A stretch of DNA of 64,000 bases, taken from contig CAYTVL010000020.1 in NCBI GenBank assembly GCA_964441775.1, positions 24,170-88,169 of the forward strand. Reading direction: 5' to 3'. Positions 33,866 through 42,976 of the stretch are shown here, in pieces. Source of the stretch: SYOC01 sp964441775 (GTDB taxonomy: Bacteria; Desulfobacterota; Binatia; Bin18). The notes under the pieces were generated by a model. That model made no database searches, was not told where the DNA came from, and was given only the letters and a program-made list of their open reading frames with translations. The stretch's first letter is position 1. Each line of letters begins with the position of its first letter. The position numbers and the translations under genes are program-made.

Positions 33866-36800
33866 CACCCGATGATTCCATCTCTCAATTTTCTTGCCTG
33901 CGCCAGCAGGAGTTCGCCTTTGAGACGATAGAGTTCGGCCTCATGCCATCGTTCGTCGGTCTTCTCAATTGTTGCTAGAGCGTCAGTCAGCAAAGACAAA
34001 CCATTGTCGACTTCGCCAGTTCGCCCAAGTCTTTCCGCGAGCAACATCTGATAATAGGTTCGTAAAATCTCTCCTCCTGTAGCTTGGTAAGATACTATAC
34101 CTTCGCGGATACGTTCGATCCCGATACTTTCTTCCCCCTGTTCACAGAGTCCCCAGCCTTGTACGCACACATTCATAGCCAACCACTGTGGGAACCCATG
34201 TTCCTGAGAAAGACCAATAAGAGTCTCAGCATAGTTCAGGACCTCCTGCGGTTCTCGGCGAACCTGAGCAAGTTGCACATTCCAGTACAACACTGCGGCA
34301 AGCGTATAAGGATGAGCGAGTTCGTGAGCTATTCTTAACGTGTCAACCATGTTTTCTTTGGCGCGATCAGGAAATCCAAGCAGCCTGAGGTTGAACGCCA
34401 CCAGGACACGAGCAAAGAGCTCGATTGCTTGTCCATAGAGTCCGATATGCGTGTGCAGTTGTCTTGGATCACAAAACGTAATGCCTTGTTCGTAGTGCGC
34501 TCGGGCCAAAGGCATATCACCCGCCCACAATAATGCTTGTCCCATCCCGATATGGGAAGATGCAAGCAAGGCTGGATCGCCGACTTCTGTGGCGATGGCT
34601 AGGCACTGTTCGGCAAACTGACGTGTCGCTTGCATTTCTGCTCGCGCTAAATACACACCACGCAATCCCCAAAGGGCGCGGAAGAACTGCACTGTTTCTC
34701 CGAGTTGTTGGCAAAGGTCACGAATACGTAGGTAGAGCTTTTCTACCTCCATTGCAGCAGTGCCTTTGACAGCTCTAAGGACTTGGCTTACGGAGACTTG
34801 TAAGGCAAGTTCCTGGCGATCACGCTCAGTCGTCTCCGGCAAGGTCTTGAGTAACTCCAAGGCGGCAGTGAGATGGGTGATGGCTTCTTCATTGGCCGAC
34901 CGCTGTACGGCCTGCTGCCCCGCTTTGTGGAGATAGGCAATCGCCTTCTCCGTGTTACTGCTGTGACGGTAGTGATGCGCCAGCTCGCTGTAGTGCTCCT
35001 CTAGGTTGTCCTTGTAGAGCTGTTCCAGCGCCTGCCCCGTTTGCTCGTGCAGGACTTTGCGCCGCTCGATCAGCACCGATCCGTACGCGACTTCTTGGGT
35101 CAGCGCATGCTTGAAAATATAGTCAGGCTCGGGCAAAGCAGGCTGTTCGTAAAGAAACTCTTTGTGTTGGAGCGCGCCCAGCAGCCGGTAGAGGTCGGCT
35201 TCGGGCTGAGCCACCACCTGCTTGGCCAGACTCAAGGGAAATTCTCTGCCAATGACTGCCAGTTGTTGCAAAAGAGCTTTCTCATCCAGCGCCAACCGAT
35301 CAATGCGCGCCGCCAGCACGGCTTGCACCGTGGGCGGAATATGTAGGGATTGCGGGCCGACACGGCGGTCGGCCCCTACCCACGGGCGGTCCTCCTTTGG
35401 CACGCTCAGGACCAGGCGCTGGACCGCCCCGCCCTCGGTCCGCACGAGCACGCCTTGCTCGAATAAGTCCTGCACGATCTCTTCCATGAAAAACGGCGTG
35501 CCTTGGGTCTTGTCTAAGATGATGTGCTTCAACTGTTGAAGAGCCACCTCAGTCGGGCGGCCACGGCGGGCCGCCCCTACCTCGGTCCCCAACAACGCAT
35601 CAAGGAATTCTTCCGCCTCTGCTTGTCCCAATGGCGCCAAGCGCAACTGCGTGTAGTACGTCTTGCTCCCCCACCCATGGCGGTACTCGGGCCGGTAGTT
35701 CGTGAGCAACAGAATCTTAGCGCTGGCCACGCTCTCACTCAGCGTGTCTAAGAAGCCCTGCGTCTCATTGTCGATCCAGTGCAGGTCCTCAAAGATCAGG
35801 ATCACCGCCTGGTTGAGACTCTCACGCAAGAATAACTTCTTGAGTGCGTCAAACGTGCGTCTGCGGCGAATCTGCGGGTCCATCTGCTGCAAGGGGGACG
35901 GCTGCTCCTCAAAGCCCAACAAGGCAAACAGATACGGCAGTGTGTCTTCCAACGTGCGGTCGAGGCCCAGAACCTTCCCGATCACCCGCTCCCGTCGCGT
36001 CCGTTCATCATCTTGGGGTTGAATCTGGAAGTAACTCTTGAGCAGCTCAATCACTGGCAGATACGCCGTCGCTTTGCCATACGAGACCGCGTCCGCTTCC
36101 AGCACCAGACAGCCACTGAGCGAGAGCAGTTTGAACTCGTGGAACAGGCGTGATTTCCCCAGTCCCGGCTCTCCCATCGTCCCGACAATCTGCCCGTGGC
36201 CCGCTTTCGTTTGGTCCAGCGCCTGGTGAAGCTGCTCCAGTTCACTCTGCCGCCCGATAAACCACGTCAGCCCCCGGCGCGCCGCCACTTGCAGCCGCGT
36301 GCGTAACGGGCTTGTCCCCAGCACTTCGTAAATGTTGAGCGATTCCGTCACTCCTTTAATCTGTGTGGGCCCCAGCTCTTTGAAGGCAAAGTAACCGTCA
36401 GTCAGCCTGTGCGTGTAGGCCGAGACGACAATGGAACCGGGAGGAGCGAGCTGTTCCATGCGCGCCGCCAGATTGGTCGAATGCCCCACCGGCACGTAGT
36501 CCGCATGCAAGTCATCTTTGCGGATCGAGCGCAGCACCACTTCGCCCGTGTTGAGCCCCACGCGCAGGAGCAAGGGCGGAGAGCCCTTTTGCCGTAACGC
36601 ATCGGCATACCGACGCATCTCTTCTTGCATGCGTAAGGCTGCATACAGCGCTCGTTGGGGATGATCCTCGTGCGCAATCGGCGCTCCGAACAAGGCAAAG
36701 ACGCCATCGCCCAGCGGCTGGGCCACATACCCCTCATACTGATGCACGGCGTCCATCATCAACTGCAACGCCGGATCAATCAGCGCCTGCGCCTCTTCGG

Positions 36801-37137
36801 GGTCCAGTCCTTCGATCAGCGCAGTCGAGCCTTTGAGATCGGCAAACAAGGCAGTGATAGTTTTGCGCTCCCCTTCCACAAACGTCGCAGCCCGAATCCG
36901 CTCCGCCAAATGCACCGGCGTGTAAGAAATTGGGGGTTGGGGATGGGTTGCTCTGTTTGCCTTTTGCCCTTTGCCTTTTGCTTTGCTGATGAGGGCCGCG
37001 CCGCATTCATGACAAAACTTACTCCCCGGTGGATTGACAGTCATACACGTCGCACAAGCAAGTTCCAACTTTGCGCCACATTCGTTACAGAACTTGGCGA
37101 CCTCTTTGTTCTCGTGTCCACAGTGAGTACAACGCAT
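33865..37137 (-). CDS. Zinc-ribbon / class III cyclase / AAA ATPase / TPR protein (paralogue 1)
   Basis: A 1090-residue multidomain protein. Residues 1-48 are two zinc ribbons (CTHCGHENKEVAKFCNECG and CATCMTVNPPGSKFCHECG). About 88-265 is a class III nucleotide cyclase homology domain with metal Asp residues in ALFADLKGSTAL and LGDGVFALFGAP; the substrate Lys position reads Gln (VAQPLGD). About 290-560 is a STAND-like ATPase (Walker A GEPGLGKS, Walker B LIFEDLHWID). The rest is TPR-like. It is probably a signalling or regulatory protein; cyclase activity is uncertain. Two palindromic repeats lie inside the frame (35354-35379, 35555-35580). The C-terminus stops at QARKLRDGIIG, shorter than usual for this family. 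Confidence 0.9.
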   Translation of the reverse strand: MRCTHCGHENKEVAKFCNECGAKLELACATCMTVNPPGSKFCHECGAALISKAKGKGQKANRATHPQPPISYTPVHLAERIRAATFVEGERKTITALFADLKGSTALIEGLDPEEAQALIDPALQLMMDAVHQYEGYVAQPLGDGVFALFGAPIAHEDHPQRALYAALRMQEEMRRYADALRQKGSPPLLLRVGLNTGEVVLRSIRKDDLHADYVPVGHSTNLAARMEQLAPPGSIVVSAYTHRLTDGYFAFKELGPTQIKGVTESLNIYEVLGTSPLRTRLQVAARRGLTWFIGRQSELEQLHQALDQTKAGHGQIVGTMGEPGLGKSRLFHEFKLLSLSGCLVLEADAVSYGKATAYLPVIELLKSYFQIQPQDDERTRRERVIGKVLGLDRTLEDTLPYLFALLGFEEQPSPLQQMDPQIRRRRTFDALKKLFLRESLNQAVILIFEDLHWIDNETQGFLDTLSESVASAKILLLTNYRPEYRHGWGSKTYYTQLRLAPLGQAEAEEFLDALLGTEVGAARRGRPTEVALQQLKHIILDKTQGTPFFMEEIVQDLFEQGVLVRTEGGAVQRLVLSVPKEDRPWVGADRRVGPQSLHIPPTVQAVLAARIDRLALDEKALLQQLAVIGREFPLSLAKQVVAQPEADLYRLLGALQHKEFLYEQPALPEPDYIFKHALTQEVAYGSVLIERRKVLHEQTGQALEQLYKDNLEEHYSELAHHYRHSSNTEKAIAYLHKAGQQAVQRSANEEAITHLTAALELLKTLPETTERDRQELALQVSVSQVLRAVKGTAAMEVEKLYLRIRDLCQQLGETVQFFRALWGLRGVYLARAEMQATRQFAEQCLAIATEVGDPALLASSHIGMGQALLWAGDMPLARAHYEQGITFCDPRQLHTHIGLYGQAIELFARVLVAFNLRLLGFPDRAKENMVDTLRIAHELAHPYTLAAVLYWNVQLAQVRREPQEVLNYAETLIGLSQEHGFPQWLAMNVCVQGWGLCEQGEESIGIERIREGIVSYQATGGEILRTYYQMLLAERLGRTGEVDNGLSLLTDALATIEKTDERWHEAELYRLKGELLLAQARKLRDGIIG
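35354..35379 (-). repeat. Palindromic GTAGGGGC repeat inside cyclase gene, copy a
   Basis: On the minus strand this reads GTAGGGGCCGAC, CGCCGT, GTCGGCCC: a GTAGGGGC-type hairpin. In frame it encodes VGADRRVGP, in a linker before a conserved block. The same type occurs 200 bp away and in the paralogue. Confidence 0.75.
35555..35580 (-). repeat. Palindromic GTAGGGGC repeat inside cyclase gene, copy b
   Basis: On the minus strand: GTAGGGGCGGCC, CGCCGT, GGCCGCCC. In frame it encodes VGAARRGRP. It shares ends and loop with copy a at 35354 and sits where paralogue 2 has its own palindrome (47473-47500). Confidence 0.75.
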
Positions 37138-37370
37138 GATCAGTCCTTAACCGGCCAATAAGAACCGTCGGGTATTCTCTATTTTTGACATTGTATGCTC
37201 GGCCCCTTGCACGTAATGTACACTCACGAACTTCTCACGACTAGCATCCTGAGGCCTGCTCGTTCGTAAGTCTTTGATTTGCAAAGCACCGACAAAAAAT
37301 CCTGTCGCTGGCATGTCGCTTGCGCCTAGGACGGTGTCATATACTGATAAAAGGAAGAGGAACGAACCGT
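37138..37370. other. Divergent intergenic region
   Basis: Between cyclase paralogue 1 (minus) and the acyltransferase-ligase gene (plus). It should hold both promoters. No convincing gene, hairpin or operator was recognised. Confidence 0.4.
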
Positions 37371-40300
37371 ATGGCAACTGCTCAATCGGCAAGGATGGAG
37401 GTCGTGAACGCTAGTGAACAGCAAAGAGAAACGCGCCCGTTGGCCACCACCATGTCCGGGCTACTCACCGCCCAGTTTCTGGGCTCTTTCAATGACAACT
37501 TCTTCAAAATCGTCGTGTCGCTATTTGCCGTGAGCGCTACGGGGGATACCGGCGGCGGGGCGTTGTCGCTGATCGGCGCCATTTTCATCCTGCCGTTCTT
37601 GTTGTTTTCCGGATATGCCGGCCATGTGTCTGATGTCTATAGCAAGCGCACCGTGTTGATCGCCACAAAACTCCTTGAAATTGTCACGATGGGCGTTGGG
37701 CTCGTTGCGTTTCTTTCCGGGCAGTTTGCTTTTTTGCTTGTAGTGCTGTTTCTCTTGGCGCTGCAAGCCACGTTCTTTAGTCCGGCCAAATACAGCATCT
37801 TGCCTGAATTGGTTGACGCCAAGCAGTTGTCTCGCGCCAACGGCTTGTTGGAGATGTGCAATTTCCTGGCGATCATTCTTGGCACCGCGCTCGGCAGCAT
37901 CTTGTTTGCCGCATGGAAAGGGCGACTGAGTCTGGTGGGGTTGGTGACGATCGCACTCGCCATCGCTGGAGCCGCCGCGAGCTTGTCTATTCCCGCCGTG
38001 CCGCCGTCCGGGGCTCGCAAGACGCTGCAGCTCAATCCCTACAGCGAGATTACCAGTGGACTGCAACGGTTGCGCACTGACCATACGTTATGGATGACCG
38101 TGCTAGGCATCTCCTATTTCTGGTTTCTCGGCGCACTTTTTCAGATGGACATTATTCTTTTCGGAAAAGAGGTGATGCAACTCGACGATCTGCATATCGG
38201 CTTGCTGAATACGTTTCTCGCCATCGGCATTGGCTTGGGCAGCGTTGCCGCAGGACGCCTCTCTGGTGAAAAAGTAGAATTAGGCTTGACGCCCTTGGGC
38301 TCGCTCGGCATGGGTCTCTTTTCGCTTCTCTTGGCGCACGCGTCTTCCTCGTACCTCGCCGTGACTGTCGCGCTGTTCTTGTTGGGGTTTTCCGGCGGGC
38401 TGTTCATTATTCCTTTGAACGCTTTGCTACAGCAGAAAAGCGGCCAGAAGGAAAAAGGGCGGCTCCTGGCCACCAACAATTTTCTCAATACCGTAGGGAT
38501 TCTCCTGGCGTCGGGCGTGCTGTGGCTCTTCCGCGATCAGTTGTTGATCTCAGCGGACCGGATCGTGCTCATCTTCGGGCTACTCACCCTAGCGACGACG
38601 GTCTACATTTTACGCACGCTTCCGGAATTCCTCACGCGCTTCTGTCTGTGGCTCTTCACCCACACGATCTACAACATCCGCATCATTGGCCATGCGAGCG
38701 TGCCAGTGCGGGGACCAGCGCTGCTGGTGTGCAATCACATGTCGTTTGTTGATGGGTTGCTGGTCTCGGCGTGCATCCAACGCTTCATCCGCTTCCTAGT
38801 CTACAAACCCATCTACGAACACAAGGCGCTCCATTGGTTCATGCGTTTAATGAAAGCTATCCCCGTGGCTGGGGGGAACCCCAAGGCAGTCCTTGAGTCC
38901 ATCGAACGGGCCCGTGAAGAGTTAAAACAGGGGCATATCGTCTGTATTTTCGCCGAAGGCGCCATCACCCGCACCGGCAACTTGCTGCCGTTCAAGCGCG
39001 GTTTTGAGCGGATCGTGAAAGACTTGGACGTACCGATCATTCCCGTCCATCTCGACCGCATGTGGGGCAGCATCTTTAGTTTCAACGATGGCAAATTTTT
39101 CTGGAAATGGCCTCGGCGCATTCCGTACCCGGTCACGATTTCCTTCTCGCAGCCGTTGCCTGCGACCACGAAAGCGGAAGCCGTGCGCCAAGTCATAGCA
39201 GAATTGGGCAGCGAGGCCGTGACCCACCGGCGCACCGCCTCCGATCTGCTCCAGGTGCGCTTGATCCGCATGACGAAGAAGCACTGGTTTCGGCGCTGCA
39301 TGGCGGACTCCACCGGGCAGGCCCTGTCGCACGGGAAGGTTTTGATCGGCAGCCTGCTGCTCGCGCGTTGGTTGCGCCGGCAACGGCGCGACGAGCAGAA
39401 TATCGGCCTCATGCTTCCGGCTTCCGCTGCTGGCGCTCTCGCCAACCTGGCTGTGACGCTGGCTAGTAAGGTTCCGGTGAATCTGAACTTTACCGCTGGG
39501 CGCGAAGCCCTTACTGCGGCGCTCGTGCAATGTGGAATTCGCACGATCCTCACCTCGCGCACGTTTTTGAAAAAAGCGCAACTCGAAGAGCGTACCGGCA
39601 TGGTGTACATTGAAGATCTCCTCGCGAGTTTTTCTTCTTTCCAAAAAATATGGACAAGCCTCGTTGCTTTTCTGACCCCAGCGTTCCTGCTGCAAGTGTT
39701 ACATCGTCAAAAAGATCAAACGCCGGATTCCCTGGCAACCGTCATTTTCTCCAGCGGCAGCACCGGGGCGCCAAAAGGCGTGATGCTGTCGCATCACAAT
39801 GTGCTTTCCAATGTGGAAGCGATTCAGCAAGTCTTCTCCACCACCAAAGACGATTGCCTTATGGGCGTGCTGCCCTTCTTTCACTCGTTCGGGTTCACTG
39901 GCACGCTGTGGCTGCCGCTCCTGGCCGGTTGGCGAGTCGTCTACCATCCCAATCCGCTCGACGCGAAGACCATCGGAGAAATGGTGAAGACGCACAGGGC
40001 CTCGATTCTCATCAGCACTCCCACTTTTTACTCCACGTATCTACGAAAGTGTCCGACTGAAGAGTTTGCCTCGTTGCGGTACGCCATAACGGGGGCGGAG
40101 CGGCTGCGCCCCGCTCTGGCCCAGGACTTTAAGGAGAAATATGGCATCGAGTTGCTCGAAGGTTATGGCTGCACCGAAATGGGGCCCGTGGTCTCGGTGA
40201 ATATCCCGGACGTGGACTGCACGGAACCGCGCCAGATCGGCTTCAAAGCAGGAACGGTTGGACATCCGCTTCCTGGAGTGGTGGCGAAAGTTGTCGACCA

Positions 40301-40832
40301 GGACACTAGCCAGCCTCTTCCCTATGGACGATCAGGGCTTCTGTTGGTGAAAGGTCCCAACCGCATGCTCGGATATCTGGGGCAGCCAGAAAAAACCGCG
40401 GAGGTCATACAGAATGGCTGGTACGTGACTGGAGATATCGCGACTCTGGATGATGACGGCTTCATTCATATCACCGATCGGTTGTCGCGCTTCAGTAAGA
40501 TCGGCGGAGAGATGGCGCCGCATCTGCGCATCGAAGAAGCGATCGGCCAAGTGCTGGGTGAAGCTCAGTGTCTCGTGACTGGCGTCCCCGATGAGCAGCG
40601 AGGCGAGCGCCTCGTCGTACTCCACACGCACAGGGGCATGACGGCGGAAGCACTGTGGAATCACCTTAACCAAACAGATCTCCCGCGCTTATGGATTCCC
40701 AAACGTGAAGATTTCTACTTTGTGGAGTCAGTGCCAATGCTGAGCACCGGCAAGGTGGATTTGCGCGCAGCGAAGGCGATGGCGATGTCCCTAATGGAAA
40801 TGGAGGAACCTCATCATTCGGGGCGAGCGTAG
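37371..40832 (+). CDS. MFS transporter / PlsC acyltransferase / acyl-ACP ligase fusion (Aas-LplT type)
   Basis: An 1153-residue trifunctional membrane protein. Residues about 15-420 are an LplT-like major facilitator with twelve predicted helices (FLGSFNDNFFKIVVSLFAV near the start). About 440-640 is a PlsC-type acyltransferase: CNHMSFVDGLL holds the H-x4-D site and FAEGAITRTGNLLPFKRGFE the acceptor region. About 780-1140 is an AMP-forming acyl ligase (VIFSSGSTGAPKGVMLSHHN, EGYGCTEMGPVVS, WYVTGDIATLDDDG, STGKVDLRAAK). Together these should flip lysophospholipid inward and re-acylate it with an acyl group activated on ACP. E. coli uses two proteins, LplT and Aas, for this. GAGGAAC precedes the ATG at 37371. 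Confidence 0.92.
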   Translation: MATAQSARMEVVNASEQQRETRPLATTMSGLLTAQFLGSFNDNFFKIVVSLFAVSATGDTGGGALSLIGAIFILPFLLFSGYAGHVSDVYSKRTVLIATKLLEIVTMGVGLVAFLSGQFAFLLVVLFLLALQATFFSPAKYSILPELVDAKQLSRANGLLEMCNFLAIILGTALGSILFAAWKGRLSLVGLVTIALAIAGAAASLSIPAVPPSGARKTLQLNPYSEITSGLQRLRTDHTLWMTVLGISYFWFLGALFQMDIILFGKEVMQLDDLHIGLLNTFLAIGIGLGSVAAGRLSGEKVELGLTPLGSLGMGLFSLLLAHASSSYLAVTVALFLLGFSGGLFIIPLNALLQQKSGQKEKGRLLATNNFLNTVGILLASGVLWLFRDQLLISADRIVLIFGLLTLATTVYILRTLPEFLTRFCLWLFTHTIYNIRIIGHASVPVRGPALLVCNHMSFVDGLLVSACIQRFIRFLVYKPIYEHKALHWFMRLMKAIPVAGGNPKAVLESIERAREELKQGHIVCIFAEGAITRTGNLLPFKRGFERIVKDLDVPIIPVHLDRMWGSIFSFNDGKFFWKWPRRIPYPVTISFSQPLPATTKAEAVRQVIAELGSEAVTHRRTASDLLQVRLIRMTKKHWFRRCMADSTGQALSHGKVLIGSLLLARWLRRQRRDEQNIGLMLPASAAGALANLAVTLASKVPVNLNFTAGREALTAALVQCGIRTILTSRTFLKKAQLEERTGMVYIEDLLASFSSFQKIWTSLVAFLTPAFLLQVLHRQKDQTPDSLATVIFSSGSTGAPKGVMLSHHNVLSNVEAIQQVFSTTKDDCLMGVLPFFHSFGFTGTLWLPLLAGWRVVYHPNPLDAKTIGEMVKTHRASILISTPTFYSTYLRKCPTEEFASLRYAITGAERLRPALAQDFKEKYGIELLEGYGCTEMGPVVSVNIPDVDCTEPRQIGFKAGTVGHPLPGVVAKVVDQDTSQPLPYGRSGLLLVKGPNRMLGYLGQPEKTAEVIQNGWYVTGDIATLDDDGFIHITDRLSRFSKIGGEMAPHLRIEEAIGQVLGEAQCLVTGVPDEQRGERLVVLHTHRGMTAEALWNHLNQTDLPRLWIPKREDFYFVESVPMLSTGKVDLRAAKAMAMSLMEMEEPHHSGRA

Positions 40833-40881
40833 CGAGACCCGGAATCTCCGGGGCATAACCCAAAATAAATTGCTGAATCTC

Positions 40882-40910
40882 CCTGGATGCCAGCTTTCGC
40901 TGGCGTGACG
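40882..40910. repeat. Partial GTCATGCC-type palindromic repeat (copy A)
   Basis: CCTGGATGCCAGC then TTTCGCTGGCGTGACG is one half of the interspersed palindrome family found complete at 44369, 45627 and 52072. It lies between the ligase and DUF2339 genes, beside a related GGGCGAGCGTAGCGAGACCC sequence at about 40818. Confidence 0.7.
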
Positions 40911-40987
40911 AACAGAACCTATCTCAATCAATGCGCTGAAACAGTGACCCTTAGAAAAGCTGGTCCACTAGAAAATGAGGAATCGCT

Positions 40988-42976
40988 ATGCAATGTCCCG
41001 CTTGTACAACTTTTGTTCCGTTGAATGCGCCGACGTGCTCGCAGTGCGGCTTCGACCTCACCGCGTTTTGGTCCCTTGAGCGAATGAGACGTGATTGGCA
41101 ACAAGCCAAAGAGGATTTCTCGTCGCGACTCAATCGGTTGCAAGATCAATTTGACAGTTTGGAAACGCTGGTGACGAGCACCTTGGTCAAAAGCGCACGC
41201 ACCTTGTCTCCCGTCGTGCAGCCCGCAAGGACGCCGCCTGTTGCTCCACCGGTTCTGGACCGGGACTCAGTAGAGTCCACAATTGGGCCGGAGTCGCCGC
41301 CAGAAGCGCCGCCGCGACCAGCCCCTTCTTCACCGGAGCCGTCTCCATCTTTTCCTGATTTCTTTTCGCCCCTCAGTCGGCTTGCGGAAGTACAATTTGG
41401 ACAGAAGTGGCTGTTGCTCATCGGCATCACCATCACGGTCTTGGGGCTGGGATTCTTTCTCAAATACGCCTTCGAGCAAAATTGGGTGGGGCCGGCAGGC
41501 CGAGTTGCGTTGGCGTATCTAGCGGCTGCCGGATTTCTCGCCGGCGGAGAATCCGCCAGACGCAAAGGTATGGAGTCGTTCGGTTTATATCTGGTGGGCG
41601 GCGGCATTGCCGCATTATATCTGACAACCTTTGCCGCGAGTCAAATTTATCAACTCATTGGCCAGCTCCCGGCGTTCGGGTTCATGATGCTGGTGACGAT
41701 CCTGGCCGGCGGACTCTCCCTTTTCTACGATGTCATGTGGCTATCCATTGTGGGACTCATCGGCGGCTTTCTTACCCCGGTGTTGTTGAGCACTGGTCAA
41801 GATAGTCAACTCGCGCTCATGTCGTATATGACCATGTTGAACAGCGCCATTTTGGCTATTGCCCTTTTCAAGCGCTGGCCCGTCTTGAACTATCTGGGCT
41901 TCGGCTGTACGTGGCTGCTGTTCTCCGGCTGGTACGTCGACCACTATGCCGACGGAAAATTCTGGCGAACCACATTTTTCTTGCACTTGTTTTTTCTCAC
42001 CTATGCGTTCGTTCCATTCGTCTACTATCTCGTCCGCGAACGCCAGGAAAAGATGACCGGCTTCGCGATTATGACGCCGAATGCGTTCATCGCATTGGGC
42101 TTTTCCTACCTCACGATTCGAGCGCATACGTCCCTCCCGTTCCTCGGTATTGTGACTCTTGTGTACGCGGGGATCTTCTTCTGGATGGCGAATTATGTGT
42201 ACCAGCAGAATCGAGAGAATCCCGATCCCTTCATCTTGCTGCTCGTGCAAGGGCTTCTTTTCCTGCTGCTCACAGTTCCGGTGGTGTTCTCTGGTCATTG
42301 GATCACCGTCTTTTGGGCGCTCCAAGCCGGCGTGTTGCTGTGGGCGGCTTTACAATTACAACACCGGTGGTTGTTCCGTAGCGTGGGGCTGCTGTTGATC
42401 GTAACGGTGGGAAAGTTTGTGTTTCATGATTACGAGGAGATTTTCACTTTTCGCACCTCGTACCTCTATTTCGCCGGAGGCTTCACCTGGTTATTGCTTG
42501 AACGCTGGCTGACCAGCTTCGTCGTGCTCGGCGTACTCTTTCGTTCCGCACAAATGTTGACAACGGCTCCACCCGCGACTTTGCAGGGCTGGGCGGCGAC
42601 AGGAGCCCAAACCCTTTGGCGCACCTTCGCGGGCGTGCTTTTCATGATCCTGAATTGTGAAGTCGCGGCGTTCTTTTATGACTACGAACCCCAGGCTCGT
42701 TTCGCCGCCGTCTCGGTGTTGTGGACGCTCTTCGCCGCCGTGTTGATGGGGCTTGGCTTCTCGAAAGATCAACTCCTACTCCGCCAAGGCTCCCTCGCAT
42801 TGTTCGCCTTGACCATTCTCAAGGTTTTTTTCTGGGACATGGAAAATGTGAGCACACCTTTCCGCATCATTTCATTTATGGTCTTGGGGCTCATGTTGAT
42901 TGGCGCTTCGTATTTGTATCACTATTACCGAGAGCGCCTCACCTCTTCAGCGTCCGAGAAGGAGGCGGCATCGTGA
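40988..42976 (+). CDS. DUF2339 polytopic membrane protein with zinc ribbon
   Basis: A 662-residue protein. Residues 1-22 form a zinc ribbon (CPACTTFVPLNAPTCSQCG), followed by a coiled coil and a Pro-rich linker. From about residue 125 the DUF2339 domain begins (FGQKWLLLIGITITVLGLGF, FLKYAFEQNWVGPAGRVALA) and continues as some 14 hydrophobic helices. The function of the family is unknown; it is often encoded beside DUF3999, as here. Stop and the following GTG start overlap (GTGA), so the two are translationally coupled. Confidence 0.88.
   Translation: MQCPACTTFVPLNAPTCSQCGFDLTAFWSLERMRRDWQQAKEDFSSRLNRLQDQFDSLETLVTSTLVKSARTLSPVVQPARTPPVAPPVLDRDSVESTIGPESPPEAPPRPAPSSPEPSPSFPDFFSPLSRLAEVQFGQKWLLLIGITITVLGLGFFLKYAFEQNWVGPAGRVALAYLAAAGFLAGGESARRKGMESFGLYLVGGGIAALYLTTFAASQIYQLIGQLPAFGFMMLVTILAGGLSLFYDVMWLSIVGLIGGFLTPVLLSTGQDSQLALMSYMTMLNSAILAIALFKRWPVLNYLGFGCTWLLFSGWYVDHYADGKFWRTTFFLHLFFLTYAFVPFVYYLVRERQEKMTGFAIMTPNAFIALGFSYLTIRAHTSLPFLGIVTLVYAGIFFWMANYVYQQNRENPDPFILLLVQGLLFLLLTVPVVFSGHWITVFWALQAGVLLWAALQLQHRWLFRSVGLLLIVTVGKFVFHDYEEIFTFRTSYLYFAGGFTWLLLERWLTSFVVLGVLFRSAQMLTTAPPATLQGWAATGAQTLWRTFAGVLFMILNCEVAAFFYDYEPQARFAAVSVLWTLFAAVLMGLGFSKDQLLLRQGSLALFALTILKVFFWDMENVSTPFRIISFMVLGLMLIGASYLYHYYRERLTSSASEKEAAS

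Noticed and set aside
42721..42972. Upstream extension of the DUF3999 frame
   Set aside because: It is a shadow of the DUF2339 gene; the GTG at 42973 has AAGGAGG and is followed by a signal peptide.
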